This document shows, piece by piece, positions 11,281 through 22,141 of a stretch of DNA of 64,000 nt. Origin of the DNA: Gonocerus acuteangulatus (Eukaryota; Arthropoda; Insecta; Hemiptera; Coreidae); contig OX328132.1 of NCBI GenBank assembly GCA_946811695.1, forward strand, positions 54,075,359 to 54,139,358, read 5' to 3'. The position numbers were made by a program, and so were the translations under genes. How positions within the stretch are numbered: position 1 is the stretch's first letter; the number at the start of each line of letters is the position of its first letter. The notes below the pieces were generated by a model that worked only from the letters and a program-made list of their open reading frames with translations, was not told the DNA's origin and did not search any database.

Positions 11281-11822
11281 TCAGCTATGACACAGCTGAG
11301 GATATCAACAGACTTGAGAAAATCCAGAGGAGATTCCTGCGATTTCTCGAAAGAAAAACTTGTGTCTTTGGAACCCTTGGAGATCCGAAGACGGCGTGCG
11401 GACCTTCTATTCGCCTACAAATTATTACAAGGAGAGCTGGACTGTCCCGAACTCCTCGCTTCAATCCCTTTACACGTTCCTCCAGCCAGGCTGAGAAGAT
11501 CCAGTCAATTCGCACCGGTACAACATAAGACTCGCCACTCGGCTTTTAGAGACGTAGTATCTCGAAGCTGTGGGCTTTGGAATGTTACAATTCCCAAAAA
11601 TAAAGACTTTTCAATGGAGAAGTTTCCAAAAAATATCTTAAGTCAGTTGAAATTAGTATATAGCTGTGAGATTATATTTTATATATTTATTTGTTTTTCT
11701 ATCGATTTGTTTTTGTTGTGTGAGTATTGTTGTATATTTATTATTTTTCAATTTTTGTATGACTACAATTTGATTTGGCCGAGGCAGTAATTGTTCTAAA
11801 TGATAAATAAATAAATAAATCT
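11281..11822 (+). pseudogene. 5'-truncated CR1/Kiri-like LINE, RT C-terminus and tail
   Basis: C-terminal remnant of a non-LTR reverse transcriptase. The first ~70 bases read INRLEKIQRRFLRFL in one frame, then the signal moves to another frame containing RRRADLLFAYKLLQGELDCP and, further on, a GLWN-like ending. This is the order seen at the C-terminus of CR1-group LINE proteins, so there is one frameshift near 11330-11360. Everything upstream (endonuclease, RT fingers and palm) is missing, as expected from 5' truncation during target-primed reverse transcription. The 3' end is a T-rich UTR closing in (AAAT)n at 11803-11820, a typical microsatellite LINE tail. No target duplication was found. 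Clade assignment is by resemblance of the conserved C-terminal block only. Confidence 0.75.
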
Positions 11823-12361
11823 TTAGGACACGTTCGGGTATTGAACATGGGTCTTCCAGTTCATTAGTCTTACTAATAATGGTTAAAAATAAAAGAATAA
11901 GAGTTTATAGAAATTAATTGTTGATTTTACCCAAGTTTTCGGCGCAGGAAGGTTTCTTGAAATAGGGAACTACCTCCTCATGTACGGCGAAGTGTCCTAA
12001 CACTGTCAGACATTTAAGACCCATCCTCGAGACCAATAGCTATTCCAAGCCTTACCTCCTCTGCCCTGTTAATACTGAAGGGATTATTTCACTGAACTTA
12101 GTCAGTTCCTACTCTCACTAAGTAGTAATTTTATTAAATCTGTTCTAGGGTGACCCGAAAATGGTGTTTAAGCTTCAGGTACTTCAAGGAAATTCGATTC
12201 TGAGAAAAAACGTTCCTATCAACTACTGGTGTTAGAGAAAAAAGCTACAAACGAAAGTTGTAGGCCACTAAATTCTGCATATTTTGGTACCTAGGAATCT
12301 GTTCCCTCTTTTGTAGGCTGCTAAGAAGTCCGTGGGATTTAATGCAGGAAAAATGAGGCAG
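11823..12361. other. no gene seen
   Basis: No coding or repeat signal recognised before the hairpin-ended element. Confidence 0.45.
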
Positions 12362-13370
12362 ATTGCGTCATGAGGTCAACCTCATAAGCGCGATTACTCC
12401 TTATGTTGGTGGGGAGGAACTGCGCTAAAAAGAGATTAACAAGTCCTATCACAAGCGTTCCTATTCCCGCCAGTATTATATGAAGACGCGCTAACGTGAC
12501 TCTTTTTAGCGCGGTTCCTCCCTCACTCCATACAGAGGAACTCCGCTTATAAGGTTGACCTCATATACATTTGTCCGTTCGCTCTCTGGACGCCTCAAAA
12601 ATGGCCTAGGAAAACGAATGAAACCATGTTTAAGGCGATAGCTTTAACCGTTTTCGAGAAAAGTGGCAAAATAGTCGTTGAAATACGTTTTTGGTTTGGG
12701 TACTTAGAATTACGGGATACAGTTAAACAATTTTCTGCATGTTTGAAATTCATATAAACAAAGATGGTTAAATTTTGGTTACGTTTGGAGTTAAGAGCGG
12801 ATTAGAATAACATATTTTATTAAGAGACATGAAAAGTTTTGGGAACATGGCATATTATCCTTAATATCTCGAAAAAAGTTGGGAAATCGTGGTAAGTAGA
12901 TAGAAACTATTCGAAAGCTTACTAAATTCTCTACAATTAATGTTTTAAGAATATTTTCGATTAGTCGATGTCAATCGGAGAAATAAGTGCTTTAAACTTT
13001 AAATGTGTTTGTTTTGTTCTTTTGAACGGGTTTTCGTAGTTGTTTAGCTCACTTTTTAATTTTTTGTTTTAAATTGCTTTTAATTTTAGAATTAGTATTA
13101 TAGTAGAAGAAGTCAAGAAAATTAGAAACATTTTGATCTTTTTGACTACATGAAATACGAATTTCACGTCTGTAGCAGTGGGGTTGACCTAGCCATCTGT
13201 AGGGTGTTCCAAGCAAAAGGGTACGCAGGCCCTTTGTCAATGGTCATAAAACTTTTCAAGAAACAAAATAATAAGTGTTTCTATTTCAGTATTTCCAAAT
13301 GACACTAGGGATAAGAACAGAAGCGCCCTAAGATGACGCAGTTCCTGCGATTCAGACTTTTTCCCTCAGG
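12362..13370 (+). mobile_element. hairpin-ended repeat family, short copy
   Basis: Two inverted copies of end module 1 (12362-12434 minus, 12503-12564 plus; each has TTTTTAGCGC/GCGCTAAAAA, AAGGTTGACCTCAT and a CTCC...GGAG hairpin) enclose 68 bp. They are followed by the body at 12595-13016 (GTTTTCGAGAAAAGTGG, ATTAGTCGATGTCAATCGG) and end module 2 at 13291-13370 (AAGATGACGCAGTTCCTGCG). Body copies at 54265, 54880 and 61965 lie in the same orientation and those at 52730, 55613 and 61330 are inverted. No protein is encoded. The class is unknown. Confidence 0.7.
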
Positions 13371-13991
13371 CGCTCGACTAAATAATATTCCACAAAGCGC
13401 AACTCTTATTTAGTTTGTAGAGCACCGGAGATATTTTTGGACTGATACTAAACCCTCGTAATTGAAATACATATGCTCCTATACATATAAAGTTTGTCAC
13501 TGGCGATCAAACGTGATGAGAGTTGCAGTTCAATTATATATTGATTGGAGTACTGGCATTAAATTGAGCTGATCACGGAGATAACCTACTTAGTAATTGG
13601 CTGTCTCTACTCCCTGATCTGCATAGATTAATTGCAAAGGACTCCAGAGCAAGAGACACCAAGGGGCCTGGGTTTAGGATTGATTCTATCCATCTTCCCC
13701 CTAAGCCATATTGTAGCTAATATCGAATGCAATAGGTACAGGAAATACCAATCATTCGCCAGACTCATATAACGTTATAATCATATCCTAATTCTATAGT
13801 CTTATAATTTAGTACAAGGTGCATCTGTAAAAACGGAAGCTATATTTGGATGTTAAGAGGTAATATTGTCGACTGAGCTACAGCCAAATTTGAGGTTTAA
13901 CGTTGAACAACAACACAAGCGAAAGGTATTAAATAAAAACTAATTTGCTAAACAACTAGACGTGATGGAATGTGTTGCGTTTATTCGGTTA
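13371..13991. other. no gene seen
   Basis: No reading frame or known repeat recognised. Confidence 0.45.
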
Positions 13992-13996
13992 CGGCG

Positions 13997-14914
13997 CACA
14001 GTGGTGCCTAGAGGGGAAAAACCTCCAAAATCGCGTTTCAACTAACATTTTTTTATACCTAATTAGTTGTGGAATACTGCTGTAATATTGATTTTCCATT
14101 TTATTAACAGGTATGATCACAAAAAACCTTTTTGTTGGCCGTTTTCTCACTGAGTAAAAATCTCACAGTTTTTAGTGAGAAGTAAAAAAAATATTTTATA
14201 CCACTTATTTTATTCCTGAAAAATTGATATTACCCAGGAAGTCTCATAAGTATAGGTAGCTTTAAAAAGAATTTTCTTTTTTGTGAAAATGTACCATGAA
14301 CTTGGTGCATTTAGGTTGTGAAGATATCTGTAATGAAACTCAATTATCCGTAGTTCATTTGGTGTAGGAAAAAAAAACGGTACTTAGCTATGCTCTACGC
14401 ATAGTTTTTCCTAAAAGTAAATGTTTTGAAGGTTCTTTCCTATAAATTTCATCGCCGTGCTCGGCCGTATGTGTGCACAGCTTAATAAAATGAAGTTGTC
14501 AATTAGCGATGCGATTATTTTACGAGAAACGACTTTACCATTATTTTTTCTGCAGAGAGTTGTTAAAAATGTTGTGTTAGCAAGTAACTAAACATAAACA
14601 GTGAGATCCATCAAATATCTCGTGTGAAACTGCTAAATTTAGTCGTTATATGCTCAAATTTCAAGAATGAGGAATAAGTCGAGAACAGTTAACAAAATTA
14701 CATTTGTTATTAATTTATTCGACTCAGCACTCAAAAACACATATTGAATTACACATATCTCTACCAATTTAGTAGAATATGACTTGTTTATATTGAATAC
14801 TTGCTGCTTTTCAGTGTTTTATTAATATAATACCCGTTTATCTTCCAAAATAATTATTCTATCAACTTGGTAGTGGTCTCACTCGACTCAGCACAAAAAA
14901 ATTGAGCGTTTGGG
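13997..14914 (+). mobile_element. Transib-like non-autonomous element, copy 1
   Basis: The left end CACAGTGGTGCC is preceded by CGGCG (13992-13996). CACAGTG followed by GC-rich CGNCG target duplications is characteristic of the Transib superfamily. The body matches 22142-23240 over about 0.9 kb (CCTAATTAGTT, CATTTTATTAACAGGTATGATC, TTTTCTCACTGAGTAAAAAT). The right end reads GAGCGTTTGG and then passes straight into GCGGCG and a second CATAGTGG start, so about 11 terminal bases are missing there. No transposase is encoded. Confidence 0.75.
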
Positions 14915-14919
14915 CGGCG

Positions 14920-15205
14920 CATAGTGGGAGCAAATGAAATTTAGTGTTTAAAAAAACTACAGGCTCTAAATCTTAACCGATTTCAATGCATTTTTTTAAC
15001 CGAAGGCTAATAAAATTTACAACAACTTTGTTTGGCCAGATTTTTCTTTTTTGTTTCCCTTGTTTATTAAATTACGTGTAAATAATTCACGAACATTGAC
15101 AATTGAACATAAAAAAATATTTTATTTTCATCTAACTTAATATCAGCACTGATATCGTTAAACATTCAAATTGATGAAGCCATATTTGGTCAATCGGGGA
15201 GGCCC
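14920..15205 (+). mobile_element. Transib-like end, second sub-family
   Basis: Starts CATAGTGGGAGC after CGGCG (14915-14919). It shares about 300 bp with 51698-52015, including AAATCTTAACCGATTTCAAT and AATTACGTGTAAATAATTCA. The right end was not located. Confidence 0.6.
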
Positions 15206-15230
15206 TATTCAGTAACACAACAATGCTCAG

Positions 15231-15254
15231 CCCCCCCCCCCCCCCCCCCCCCCC
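15231..15254. repeat. poly(C)24 tract
   Basis: 24 consecutive C on the plus strand. Confidence 0.95.
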
Positions 15255-15767
15255 GTTTCTAGTGTAGGACAATTGTTGGAGGACAATAGTTGGTTCTCTT
15301 CAGGCCTCTCGCCTACCGAAAACTATTTGTCGATTTGCAATTTGGAACACATGCTGATATACAAAAAAAAAAATTGATCAAAAGTCTTTTGAAAATACGT
15401 TTTCAAAAATCGTTATGTTCAACATTCAATTCAGAGGAAATGGAAAAATGATCATCATGTTATCAGGAAAGCATGAGAGTAATGAATTGAATTGAGCGTG
15501 ATTTACTCATAAAAATATTTTCCAATAATAATTTATACATTTTTTATTTTAAGACCACAAACCTGCCTTAATTTCCGGGCGACTTAATTATAATTATCGT
15601 TGTAATCTCATTACAAACATAAAATAATAAGTCATTTTTTATTGACAGGAGTCAAAGAAAGCTGCAAACTTTATTACTGTGTAGCACTTTATTTATACTG
15701 ACCGTGGTTTTTCTTTGCCATCTCTTAAAAGGCGACATATTCTCAAAAACTAATATATACTGCACAG
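15255..15767. other. no gene seen
   Basis: AT-rich; nothing recognised. Confidence 0.45.
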
Positions 15768-16262
15768 AGATGGGCATAATTTTATTTATAAATAAAAATA
15801 CGAATTTATTCGTATTCATAAGTGAGAATTTGTTTGTACTCACGTATATTAAATACAAAAAATACAAAATTTTATTCGCAAATTTTCCTATGAATACAAA
15901 TAAATTAACAGAAAGAATTGTAAATGATAAAAAAAAAAATGTGAATATTCGCAAAAAATCAAGTGATTACAAAAAAATTAAAATGATTATTAAAATGTAT
16001 GAATACAAATTTATTCACATTATAATTTGTGAATACAAAATTTATTCACAATAAAATTCGCAAATAAATTATGAATTTATTCGTATTAAGATGATATTAA
16101 GAAAGTTTTCTATGAATTTATTTGTATTCGCAGGGAAATTTACGAATAAAATTTTATTTGTATTTTTATATTTAACATACGTGAATAAAAAGAAATCCGT
16201 ATTCACACTTATGAATACGAATTTATTTGTATTCGTATTTACAAATATATGAAGTACGAATG
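15768..16262. mobile_element. foldback element, possibly hAT-like MITE
   Basis: Long AT-rich inverted arms, about 15775-15915 and 16093-16257, share ACGAATTTATTCGTATTCAT, TAAATACAAAAA and GAATACAAATAAATT in complementary order. The left end reads CAGAGATGGGCA, which fits the loose CAGNGNTGGGNA start of hAT-type TIRs. The right end is degenerate (CAGCCCATAAAT on the plus strand near 16282) and no 8-bp duplication was seen, so the hAT assignment is tentative. Confidence 0.55.
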
Positions 16263-17451
16263 AATTTAAAAATGGTTTACAGCCCATAAATAGAAAGACG
16301 GTGTCTGAAGGCGAGCTATATGGATTGGAATGAATTCCATTTTTCTTGCGTTTTTCTCTCTCGTACCTCGTGGTGAAAATCGCACACGTGTACGGTGCGT
16401 TACCCGCCTTGCTGGCGTATCTTTGACCCATTTAACATTACCGAGAGGCACAGCCTATATTCCATCAGTCTTGACAGGCTCATGTGTGAGTGGGAGGTCG
16501 TGGTAAACCGTGGCGTTTGTGTGTGTTTAATACTGTCTTATAAACAAGGGTTAATTGCTTTTAGTTAGCAAGTAATTACATGGGTTCGCACTAGCTGGCT
16601 ATATAGGGTCCATCCCCTTGGGAGAATAGTTAACCAACTTGCTAACAATAGTTTACAGTACGGACAAGCAAATTATACAACTAGCTTTGTTGTGTTTGTC
16701 CATCTTTGTGCTTGTTTTCCATTAATCTGTTAATTTTCTGTGAAAATTAATCACTACAAGAGTAAGCTGAGAATTGCATGTGAAGGATATCTTTTAAAAG
16801 TAGCTGTTTCTTTCAATTATTATGAAGGAATCACTTACCCATTCTACCGAATCTCCTAGTAAACAATTAGATGATAGATGTTTGAGTTAACAGCTCAATA
16901 TGCTTTGAACTGAAGAAATTGCATTTTTTGATACTGTATAGAACTTAAAACAATATTAAATCAGTAATAGTTCTTCTAAAATTGTCATATGTTATTGTCG
17001 AGTCCATCTATACTACTATCTTTAGAAGTACGACAGCTTTTGACATTAACACGTCAATATCGATCCATTGTAGAGGCAGCCCTGAGTTTAGTTTGTACAT
17101 CAAGGTTCAGATACATTAAAAAAAATAAAGTAAAAAAAAATTGACATAAATTAATAAATTATAAATTGTTTCTAGTTTTCCCGCTTTATAATACCAGGAG
17201 AATTATTTGGACCTATTTACCTGCCCAAATAAGCAAGTAAGCTTTCTGCTACCAGAGCCACGTCACGACTAAAGCTGACAAAACTGGCGTAAACCAGTCA
17301 GCTGATTAAATCGATAAAGCCCACTAAATATTGAAGCATCAAAAATATAAGGTAAATTGAATCAATCCGTTGATATCAATAAGGAAAATATTAGTAATTA
17401 CACTGTTCTGCTCGAAAATCCTCCTTCAAACCAAAACATGCTTTCTTACTG
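16263..17451. other. no gene seen
   Basis: Short overlapping frames at 16266-16451 without recognisable content, then AT-rich sequence to the transposon boundary. Confidence 0.45.
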
Positions 17452-17976
17452 TTTTCAAATGTGCTGAACACGAATTTGAAGTCAGATTCTGTCTATCACG
17501 CACAGTTTCTTGAGAAATTCTACTTTTTTATCCAAAAATGTGAGTTTTTTGTAAATTTGACGAATTTTTTTTGGCATCAAAACATAGTGAAAAAATTCAA
17601 AAGCCCGATGATTTTGAGCGCAATGAAGTACATTTGAACGAAAAAAAATTTGATGGGAATATTACAAGTGGTTGAAGAAATATGGCTAAAAGTGTTTTTT
17701 CAGTTTTTGATCTTGAGGCAGGGATTTGGTCTCTACCTGGATCTTTAGGGGAATGACCTTCCTTTCTCTTTTATGGTGGTATCCTTTTCATTTAAATCCT
17801 TACCTGCCCCACTTTCACCATCAATACCCCAACTCCCCCCCTCCCACTCAGCCCCTCTCTTGTCACTATTTTCTTCTAGGATTTGATCAGTACTCTCGAG
17901 GCTTTCGCTAAACGCACTTATTTGGATATTCAGTTGTGCTATCATTGTTCTGGGAACAGTTCACTTTTTCTCTGTA

Positions 17977-19653
17977 ATGTCACGACAGTGTATAAATAAG
18001 CCTGATTCCTTTTGCTGTGTTTGTGGTGAAGTCACATTCAAGTCCACTCAGAAACCTCTGACTCCGCTGGTGAAGAAGGCGTACGAGTTATACTTTGGAT
18101 GTAAAGTAAGTGATCAGGACAAATCCTGGGCTCCTAAAGTATGCTGTAGTTCATGTTCACGTTCTCTGACTGGTTGGCTAAATGGGACACATAAGTCAAT
18201 GCCATTTGCAGTTCCCATGATATGGCGAGAACCTACAAATCACGTGACCGATTGCTATTTTTGCATGACCACAATCAAAGGTTTCTCGTTCAAGAGCAAA
18301 AAGAAAATTGTTTATCCCAACATCCCCTCTGCCATGAGACCAGCTCCATATGACGCCTCCATGCCCATCCCACCAAATCTGAGTAAGTTCCGTCTTAGTT
18401 CTGAGGAGTGCAGCGATTCTGAAAGCGTTTCACCTCAACCTGGAACCAGTCAACAAGAAGAAATTTCAAGTTCGTCCAGCCCCTCTGAAACTCATCCACA
18501 GCTCATAAATCAGAGGCGATTGAATGATCTTGTTCGTGATTTAGATCTCCCAAAATCAAAAGCTCAGCTGCTTGGGTCAAGGTTGCAACAATGGAATCTC
18601 TTGGAAGGAGGCGTGAATATATCTTTCTTCAGAAAACGGGAATCAGGAGTTCTATGCTTTTTCTCGATGGAAGAAAATCTTGTATTTTGCAATGATGTAT
18701 TTCATTTGCTCCAGGAACTTGATCTGCCAACCAATCCAGAGGAATGGAGACTATTCATTGACAGCTCCAAGTTTAGTTTAAAAGGAGTATTCCTTCATAA
18801 TGGAAACAAACATCCATCTATCCCAGTAGCTCATTCGGTCCACATGAAAGAAACCTATGAAAACATGAAGATACTTCTACAAAAAATCAAGTACCATGAG
18901 TACAAATGGCGCATTTGTGCAGATCTTAAAGTGGTAGCCATGCTTACAGGACTCCAAGGAGGTTACACTAAATTTTGTTGTTTTTTGTGCGAGTGGGACA
19001 GCAGAAAAAGAGGAGACCATTATGTCGTAAAAAAATGGCCAGAGCGTAAGGAAAAAGTAGGTGAAAAAAACATTACCAATCCTCCATTAGTGGACAAAAA
19101 CCAAATAATTTTACCCCCACTCCACATAAAATTGGGGCTAATGAAAAACATCGTAAAAGCGATGGACAAGGAAGGAGAAGGTTTCATGTACTTAAAACAA
19201 AAATTTCCGCATCTCAGCGATGCTAAGATAAAGGAGGGAATTTTCGTAGGACCCCAAATTCGACATCTACTCAAGGACCTCACTTTTGAAGCAAAGTTAA
19301 ATACTACTGAGAAAAAGGCTTGGATTGCTTTTCGAGAGGTATGTGCTAAGTTTTTGGGAAACGAAAAATCTAGAGACTACCGAAAAATAGTCCAAGAACT
19401 GCTTACTTCATATAAAACATTGGGATGCAATATGTCCTTAAAAATACATTTCCTGCATAGTCACCTAGACTTTTTCGCCCCAAATTTGGGTGCAGTTTCG
19501 GACGAACATGGAGAACGATTCCACCAAGACATATCCAGAATGGAAAAAAGATATACTGGCAAATGGAATGAGAAGATGCTGGCGGATTACTGCTGGACAC
19601 TGCAGCGGGAGACAGAGGAGGAAGAGTACAAAAGAAAAAAAAATACTCATTGA
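17977..19653 (+). CDS. candidate DDE transposase with CCHC-type motifs, 558 aa
   Basis: The only long intact frame in the window. It is likely a nuclear DNA-binding transposase, possibly still functional, since there is no stop or frameshift. The N-terminus has paired cysteines (C13-X2-C16 and C57-X2-C60) and a third pair, C93-X2-C96, suggesting zinc-binding DNA recognition. Residues ~140-172 are Ser/Glu-rich and look like a linker. Candidate catalytic residues: D262 in LFIDSSK, D316 in ICADLKVV, then C335-X2-C338 (CFLCEW), H491-X2-H494 (HFLHSH), and E510 or E513 in DEHGERFHQD. D, D, CX2C, HXnH, E in this order is the signature arrangement of several eukaryotic DDE superfamilies. The first ATG after several stops was chosen as start. 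AATAAA lies 110 nt past the stop. I recognise the protein as a type recurring in arthropod genomes but cannot name its superfamily. An orphan domesticated gene is the alternative; the flanking inverted repeats favour a transposon. Confidence 0.75.
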   Translation: MSRQCINKPDSFCCVCGEVTFKSTQKPLTPLVKKAYELYFGCKVSDQDKSWAPKVCCSSCSRSLTGWLNGTHKSMPFAVPMIWREPTNHVTDCYFCMTTIKGFSFKSKKKIVYPNIPSAMRPAPYDASMPIPPNLSKFRLSSEECSDSESVSPQPGTSQQEEISSSSSPSETHPQLINQRRLNDLVRDLDLPKSKAQLLGSRLQQWNLLEGGVNISFFRKRESGVLCFFSMEENLVFCNDVFHLLQELDLPTNPEEWRLFIDSSKFSLKGVFLHNGNKHPSIPVAHSVHMKETYENMKILLQKIKYHEYKWRICADLKVVAMLTGLQGGYTKFCCFLCEWDSRKRGDHYVVKKWPERKEKVGEKNITNPPLVDKNQIILPPLHIKLGLMKNIVKAMDKEGEGFMYLKQKFPHLSDAKIKEGIFVGPQIRHLLKDLTFEAKLNTTEKKAWIAFREVCAKFLGNEKSRDYRKIVQELLTSYKTLGCNMSLKIHFLHSHLDFFAPNLGAVSDEHGERFHQDISRMEKRYTGKWNEKMLADYCWTLQRETEEEEYKRKKNTH

Positions 19654-19761
19654 CGATGTGTGTATATTTTTTGAGTTGTGTCATATCTAGTATTATACCT
19701 GATAGCATGCAGGATTCAATTAATTATATTTTACCGTTGAAAAAGAAAAAAAATCTGTTAT

Positions 19762-19767
19762 AATAAA
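19762..19767 (+). promoter_or_regulatory. polyadenylation signal AATAAA
   Basis: Canonical hexamer about 110 nt after the stop of the 558-aa frame and inside its right inverted repeat, placed where a transposase transcript would end. Confidence 0.5.
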
Positions 19768-19883
19768 GACAATAATTTTCAAATACAATTTTTCATTTTT
19801 TCCAAGTTTCTCCTCTTTTCTCTCAAAATCAGAGGGTGATAGAATTTTTCTGAGTTCAGATTCGGACTCAGCACACCTGAAAA

Positions 19884-22136
19884 CATGAGAAACAGGCAAA
19901 ATTGTTCAAGGGAGGGGAGAAAAGTTTTTTTTTGCAGAACAGTGTTATCAAATAGCTGAAAAAATATTATTATTTATGTTTTTTAATCCTTACGTATGCA
20001 TTTTATGTTTATTATTATTTTCATTTTCTTTTATTTTGTGTGTATACATTTAAAGAAAAGTCAAAATTGTATGTATATATTTAATATCTTGTTATGCCAA
20101 TGCTCTTTTATTGTCGCCTTTGCCCACATTCTTAGCATACGACCCCCTATTGAATGTATTTCTTTTTTTACCAGAATCACATTTTATTTCGTATTCGCTA
20201 TATTTTGTGTCTTTAAATGTAAATTTATCTTCAATTCAGCTAAAAGAACATTTGATTTGGCTGAAATAAGCAATTTGAAGGTAGTTTGAATTTTTTTTAA
20301 TGATTTTTTTAACTGTTTATTTGGTATTATTAACAAAACGTAATATATACATTGTGTTCCAACAGACTACAAGAATTTGCATTTTTTTTTTAAATGATTA
20401 AATTATAGATAAATTTATTGACTCCGATCAAATCTATGCCAATAAATTTAAAATAGCTCATTTGTACTGTTTCTTTCTAATTATATATGTTTATTAATAT
20501 TTTAGAAAATGTTCTTGCAATGAAAAACAATTTTGAAGCTAATTTAAAGTGATTTACTTTAGATGGGCTTAAACTATCAAAAGATGTTGAACATTTCGAC
20601 AGACAAGCTGAAAGGCTAAAAATATTTCTAGCCTACGTTTTCAAGAGGATGCCATATTGTTTTTAGATATAATGTTTGATTTTATGTAAACCCTCTTTTT
20701 TTTTCTTTTTTTTTTTTTTTTTATTTCCTACAAATTTATTTTTCACATAATTGTCAGATTGTAGTAAATAAAAAAAACAGACCCAGATTTATAGGTGAGG
20801 GGGAGACGAAAATCAAAAATTTTCGACATAAATAAATTACATGTTTTTGATCACGATTTACGAATATTAATGTAGACAATAGTAACGAATGCCGAGTAAT
20901 ATTTGTATATGCCAAAAAATGACTAACCATTATAAATTCATAATTTCTAAGGAAATAAATACTGTATGTGTTTTAAGAAGTACTAATTTCATCGAATACT
21001 TTCCAACCTTGACGGATACGTAGTAATTGGGGCTCAAATATATGGGGGTATAAATATGGGCTCAACTCAATTTTATCTGTAATGCTTAATTATAGAGATA
21101 AATAAATCGCAATAACTAATAATTGTTGCAATAATCACACAAAATTAAGACTATTAATTGCATTGTTTTGCTTTGAAAACATCCCTAACATATATTCCTG
21201 CAGCTGTTGAGTCAATATTGTGTGTACAAATAGAGAGAGGTGGGAGAATGCAACAACAACTGGGTTATTATTAATCTGCGCAGCCTTAATTAGTTAGTTT
21301 ACAACAATTTAGACTATTTACTTGTTTCCATAGTAACAAATTTTTCGAAAAACATTCCTAAGAAAAGAAAGAGAGTGGACAGATTATATTTTTAAAAGTT
21401 ATATTCGTAGACATGATTTGTGAATGTTTTTTCACATATGGTTAGATAATTATTTAGAAACCCTAACGGGAAAATTATCTCGACCTATAGGTTCTTTATA
21501 ACCCTGATGAATCGCTGAAATTATAACATTTGAATGCTAATCAATATATGTTTGTTTGGTCCAGCCCTCCATAAGTTGCGATTGTCTCTTTTCATCGCCA
21601 CCTTTTCTAAATAGGCGCAAAAAGCAATTTTGTCTCTGATGTTTGAAGTAGCTAAGACATGGTATGTTATTGAATTTTTGGTGTGTTTTCCTGTAATAGG
21701 TTTTAGTGTTATCAGGTTGGAGTACTGAGTAATAGGCCACATCAGATTCTTCAGGTCTTCTTCCTCCAGTTCATAGTTGGTACATAATTTCATCATTTCT
21801 ATTTTTTGCTAATCCTTTATTTGTCTTATGTATCTGTATATATTAACATACAACTTTATTCGTCGTTAGCTATTATAGGTATGTATTGGATTATATATGG
21901 TACTCTAGGGAGTTATGTAGATGTGGTCTAAATCCTCTTTAATAACCTTTGAATGTCTTTTGGGGCTATTTCTTCGGGTGATTTGATATTTGGTGTTTAT
22001 GCTGATAATTTCTAATTTCAATCATAAGTAGAAAGCATTTTGTTTATCACTCAGTTTTGTCAAGCTACATTGTAGGGTTTTGAGTACAGGGATGGCAATT
22101 TTTGAAACCATATTTTCGAATATCTATTTCCATCCA
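19884..22136. other. no gene seen
   Basis: AT-rich with long T runs (20695-20723). Frames at 19996-20289 and 21521-21796 (minus) have no recognisable domain. No repeat ends identified. Confidence 0.45.
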
Positions 22137-22141
22137 CGGCG

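Larger units (their letters stand above)
17452..19883 (+). mobile_element. unclassified DNA transposon carrying the 558-aa ORF
   Basis: Inverted repeats flank the reading frame. 17452-17502 reads TTTTCAAATGTGCTGAACAC, then GAATTTGAAGTCAGA and CTATCAC. The reverse complement of 19836-19883 reads TTTTCAGGTGTGCTGAGTCC, then GAATCTGAACTCAGA and CTATCAC. The true termini may lie farther out, and no target duplication was found. A third copy of the end motif lies at 24634-24680. The arrangement (single ORF between inverted repeats) is that of a cut-and-paste transposon. Confidence 0.65.
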
